The notes under the pieces were generated by a model, which ran no database searches, was not told the origin of the DNA, and saw nothing but the letters and a program-made list of their open reading frames with translations. From CAZGUH01 sp964529005 (GTDB lineage: Bacteria; Actinomycetota; Acidimicrobiia; Acidimicrobiales; Ilumatobacteraceae): DNA of 64,000 nt. The translations under genes were made by a program, and so were the position numbers. Below are positions 62,012 through 64,000 of this stretch, piece by piece; positions within the stretch are counted from its first letter, which is position 1, and each line of letters starts with the position of its first letter. The DNA lies in NCBI GenBank assembly GCA_964529005.1, contig CAZGUH010000021.1:1-64000 (forward strand). Reading direction: 5' to 3'.

Positions 62012-62323
62012 ATGACCGTCGCTGAGCTCGTTACTCTCTTGCAGTCGTTCCCGCAGGACGCGCCGGTCGGCACACTCATCGCGTCGCGGACCGGCGTGGC
62101 GACCGATGTGGAGACCGCGCCGGTGCGTACCGTCGAGCAGACCATCAGCGACGACGGCGCGGCCCTCGCTGTTTGGATCACCGGCGTTGGACCCCATCAC
62201 GTGCGCCCGCCTTCGCTCATCACGTGGCCGTGCCCCTGCGGCGAGATCATCACCATGGACATTGTCGACGTCTGGCCTGTCGAGCACGACGCTCATCTCA
62301 ACCAGGAAGGCCGTGCGCGCTGA
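62012..62323 (+). CDS. Small element protein, unknown function
   Basis: A 103-aa protein. It opens MTVAELVTLLQSFPQDAPV, a pattern common in short phage and plasmid proteins (MTVxELxxxLxxxPxDxxV). The middle is acidic. The C-terminal part contains WPCPCGEIITMD, whose CPC is the only cysteine pair. The ATG at 62012 has AAGGAG about 8 nt upstream; an ATG at 62006 is too close to it. The function is unknown. Confidence 0.6.
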   Translation: MTVAELVTLLQSFPQDAPVGTLIASRTGVATDVETAPVRTVEQTISDDGAALAVWITGVGPHHVRPPSLITWPCPCGEIITMDIVDVWPVEHDAHLNQEGRAR

Positions 62324-62595
62324 TCCCTAGCAAGGGGGCGGTCGTGGTTTGACGGAGGGCATCGAGGAGCGGCGGCCAGGGTCGACGCTCCACCTTCCAG
62401 TCTGAAGGACGCCGTCACCGGTCGTCGGCTCGTGAGTGACACGCAAGAACGAGCAGTGATGGGCAAGGAAGGATTCGGGGTCGTCGGGCGCGGCGCTTCG
62501 AATCCCTGAGGTGGGTGTTGAAACTGGGTCCGGTGCCGACGCGGAACTTCAGGACGCGGGTCCAGGTCGGCGCTGCGGTGCGCGGCGCCCCGACA
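62324..62595. other. Element intergenic region, left part
   Basis: Together with the structured stretch to 62776 this is 453 bp without a convincing gene. A 69-codon frame at 62515-62724 crosses the inverted repeat and has no ribosome-binding site. I see nothing else in this part. Confidence 0.4.
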
Positions 62596-62694
62596 GCTGT
62601 CAAGGGTCGGCGAACAAGTTGCCGCTCTGGCTGTCGCCGCTTCGCTCATGCGGCAACTTCTTCGCCTCGCCGCTGCGCCGCGCCCCTTGACAGC
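62596..62694. repeat. Nested long inverted repeat, possible origin of transfer or replication
   Basis: Outer arms GCTGTCAAGGG (62596-62606) and CCCTTGACAGC (62684-62694) are exact inverses. Inner arms (62609-62625 and 62650-62666, GGCGAACAAGTTGCCGC) match in 16 of 17 positions. The whole could fold as one long stem. It lies in a non-coding stretch, as origins of mobile elements often do. Confidence 0.55.
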
Positions 62695-62724
62695 CCTCGG
62701 GTCGCCGCTTGGGGCTGCCCCTAG

Positions 62725-62761
62725 CGGGGCAACGGCCGAGTGCGTTGCCCCGAAAGGGCAA
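62725..62761 (+). promoter_or_regulatory. Mutually exclusive hairpins in the leader of the 62777 gene
   Basis: CGGGGCAACG (62725-62734) can pair with CGTTGCCCCG (62743-62752). The latter also overlaps TTGCCC, which can pair with GGGCAA (62756-62761) just before the ribosome-binding site. The two structures cannot coexist, as in attenuators. Confidence 0.45.
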
Positions 62762-62776
62762 CCAGGAAGGAGCGTC

Positions 62777-63196
62777 ATGGCCACCATCGCCCACATCGTC
62801 GAGGCCGGCTACCTCAATGTCGAGCCTCTGATCGACCCAATCGCACAGCCGGAGTGGCTCCGCGCCGACAGCGCCGATCTGCTCACCTTCGCGACACCGA
62901 TACTCGGGCCCACAGCGACACTGATGGTGCATCGGTTCGCGGTCTACTTCGCCAACGGTGACACGTACATCAACTTCCTGCTCGATGACCTTGGGGCCAC
63001 ATTTGGTGTGGGCGGCATCGGCGACGCCAGCCCGTTGCTGCGCGCTATCGACCGCATCGAGCGGTTCGGGTTCGGCCGCATCGACACGTTTCGGCCGCTG
63101 CTGCGAGTGCGCCCATCGATCCCGCCGCTGTCGCGTCGTCTGGCCCGGCGTCTCCCTGGCTATCTGGCCGACATCTGCCCGTACGTCGTGCGCTGA
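62777..63196 (+). CDS. Element protein, unknown function
   Basis: A 139-aa protein I do not recognise. It is mixed alpha/beta with no Cys in the N-terminal half and no transmembrane segment. Distinct parts are HRFAVYFANGDTYINFLLDD and a basic proline-containing region (RPSIPPLSRRLARRLPG) near the C-terminus. The ATG at 62777 has AAGGAG 5 nt upstream. It precedes the ArdC-like gene by 14 bp and is likely co-transcribed with it. A pair of alternative hairpins precedes it. Confidence 0.6.
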   Translation: MATIAHIVEAGYLNVEPLIDPIAQPEWLRADSADLLTFATPILGPTATLMVHRFAVYFANGDTYINFLLDDLGATFGVGGIGDASPLLRAIDRIERFGFGRIDTFRPLLRVRPSIPPLSRRLARRLPGYLADICPYVVR

Positions 63197-63210
63197 GCGG
63201 AGCCGGAACG

Positions 63211-64000
63211 ATGAGCGCTGCAACCGATGTGATGGAACAGGTCGTCGCCCGCCTCGTGGCGGCGATCGAGGCCGGCGCGGGAGAATGGACGATGCCGTGG
63301 CGCACGCTTGGCCGCGCCGGGCTGCCGGTCAACGCCGCCACTGGCAAGCGCTACAGCGGCGGCAACGTTCTCGCCTTGCATTTCGCCGCCGTCGACCAGG
63401 GCTACGTGTCGTCGCGGTGGGCGACCTACAAGCAATGGGGGACGCTGGGTGCGCAGGTCCGCAAGGGTGAGCGCGGCACGCGAGCCCTCTATTGGCACGT
63501 CAAGCCCGGCGAGCGGATCACCGAGAGCGATGCCGACAGCCGCGCGGACGTGGAGCTGCGCAGCGCCTCGCGGGTCGCGTGGGCGAGGGCGTTCACCGTG
63601 TTCAACGCGGGCCAGGTCGACAACGACCCGGACGCCGAGCTGACACCCGACCTGACACCCTTGGAGCGCGACGGACGCGCCGAGGTGTTCTTCCGCGCGA
63701 TCCCGGCGGCTGTCGGATGGGGTCAGGGGAATCCGTGCTATCGGCATGACCTTGACGCTGTGGTGATGCCGACGTTCGACGCGTTCGACACCGCGGCGGA
63801 CGCCTACGCCACGCTGTCCCACGAGCTGGCTCATTGGACAGGTCATGCGACGCGGCTCGCCCGTACCTACGGACGGCGCTTCGGCGACGACACCTACGCC
63901 GCGGAGGAGCTCGTCGCGGAGCTGTCGGCAGCGTTCACGTGCGCCGTTGTCGGGATCGACACCGTCGCCCGCGCCGATCACGCCGCCTACCTCGCGCACT
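63211..64000 (+). CDS. ArdC-like antirestriction protein (right end cut off)
   Basis: The reading frame is open to the window edge (263 codons). Residues 1-100 resemble the ArdC N-terminal ssDNA-binding domain: TMPWRTLGRAGLPVNAATGK then RYSGGN, and SSRWATYKQWGTLGAQVRKGE. The second part has a zincin motif LSHELAHWTGHATRL (His204, Glu205, His208) and a downstream Glu in YAAEELVAELSA. ArdC proteins protect incoming plasmid DNA; related genes are frequent in actinobacterial elements. The ATG at 63211 follows a GGAGCCGGA stretch. Longer actinobacterial homologues are fused to further domains, which cannot be assessed here. Confidence 0.85.
   Translation, partial: MSAATDVMEQVVARLVAAIEAGAGEWTMPWRTLGRAGLPVNAATGKRYSGGNVLALHFAAVDQGYVSSRWATYKQWGTLGAQVRKGERGTRALYWHVKPGERITESDADSRADVELRSASRVAWARAFTVFNAGQVDNDPDAELTPDLTPLERDGRAEVFFRAIPAAVGWGQGNPCYRHDLDAVVMPTFDAFDTAADAYATLSHELAHWTGHATRLARTYGRRFGDDTYAAEELVAELSAAFTCAVVGIDTVARADHAAYLAH

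Larger units (their letters stand above)
58093..64000. mobile_element. Integrative element in tRNA-Leu(GAG), left part only
   Basis: Begins at the tRNA 3' end with a serine integrase and continues to the right edge. Contents are an integrase-side operon on the minus strand, a ribbon-helix-helix candidate, small unknown genes, structured non-coding DNA and an ArdC-like gene. No conjugation or phage structural gene is visible, so the element type is open. Base composition is somewhat less GC-rich in its intergenic parts. Confidence 0.75.

Noticed and set aside
62515..62724. A 69-codon frame across the element's inverted repeat
   Set aside because: No ribosome-binding site and it crosses the long inverted repeat; composition looks non-coding.

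Overview
The window is high-GC actinobacterial chromosome. The gene set (MtrAB/LpqB-like system, HtdZ-like MaoC hydratase, PdtaR-like ANTAR regulator, RapZ next to the glycolytic genes, many GTG/TTG starts and GTGA overlaps, many apparently leaderless promoters) fits the class Acidimicrobiia, perhaps an Ilumatobacter-like marine lineage. That placement is inference from gene content. One run of 100 N (33096-33195) marks a scaffold gap inside a repetitive secreted-protein gene.

Layout. 1-9.1 kb: MaoC hydratase, era, an MtrB/LpqB-like pair divergent from an MtrA-like regulator, a DinG-type helicase, a head-to-head pair of cis-prenyltransferase paralogues and recO. 9.1-13.9 kb: glyS and trpC-trpF-trpB-trpA. 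14.4-19.6 kb: bcp-fabZ facing a type II fatty-acid operon, fabD-fabH-fabG-acpP-fabF. 19.7-26 kb: tRNA-Leu(CAA), malQ, a pdtaR-like regulator overlapping polA, and a methyltransferase. 26-31.5 kb: M50-like membrane protease and a cAMP signalling block (FecR-like lipoprotein, CHASE2 cyclase, CRP-family regulator, small repeat-peptide gene). 31.6-41.3 kb: secreted trypsin-like protein, rpsA, a NarL-type two-component pair, coaE, uvrB and a Tat-exported surface protein. 41.4-48 kb: uvrA and uvrC, separated by a nuclease-like gene bracketed by two 51-bp palindromes. 48-58.1 kb: rapZ, gap-pgk-tpiA, a dipeptide-type ABC transporter operon, secG and tRNA-Leu(GAG). 58.1 kb to the right edge: the start of an integrative element whose serine recombinase gene ends inside the tRNA, followed by small cargo genes, structured non-coding DNA and a truncated ArdC-like gene.

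How the genes work together. Nucleotide excision repair is grouped here: uvrA and uvrB carry GAAC-N4-GTTC LexA-type boxes at exactly the same distance from their -10 hexamers. The fab operon, with bcp-fabZ facing it, supplies nearly a full FAS-II elongation set. gap-pgk-tpiA follows rapZ directly, without the yvcK and whiA genes often found in this neighbourhood.

The most unusual items are: (1) a catalytic cis-prenyltransferase lacking the C-terminal RxG motif, head-to-head with a catalytically dead paralogue that keeps it, as in eukaryotic DHDDS/NgBR; (2) a family-5 solute-binding protein that appears circularly permuted; (3) the palindrome-bracketed nuclease-like gene with compensating frameshifts; (4) an Arg/Gly-rich decapeptide-repeat gene with a strong ribosome-binding site beside crp; (5) FabD fused to a lysine-less lipoyl-like domain; and (6) a serine integrase whose last codons and stop are supplied by a tRNA gene.
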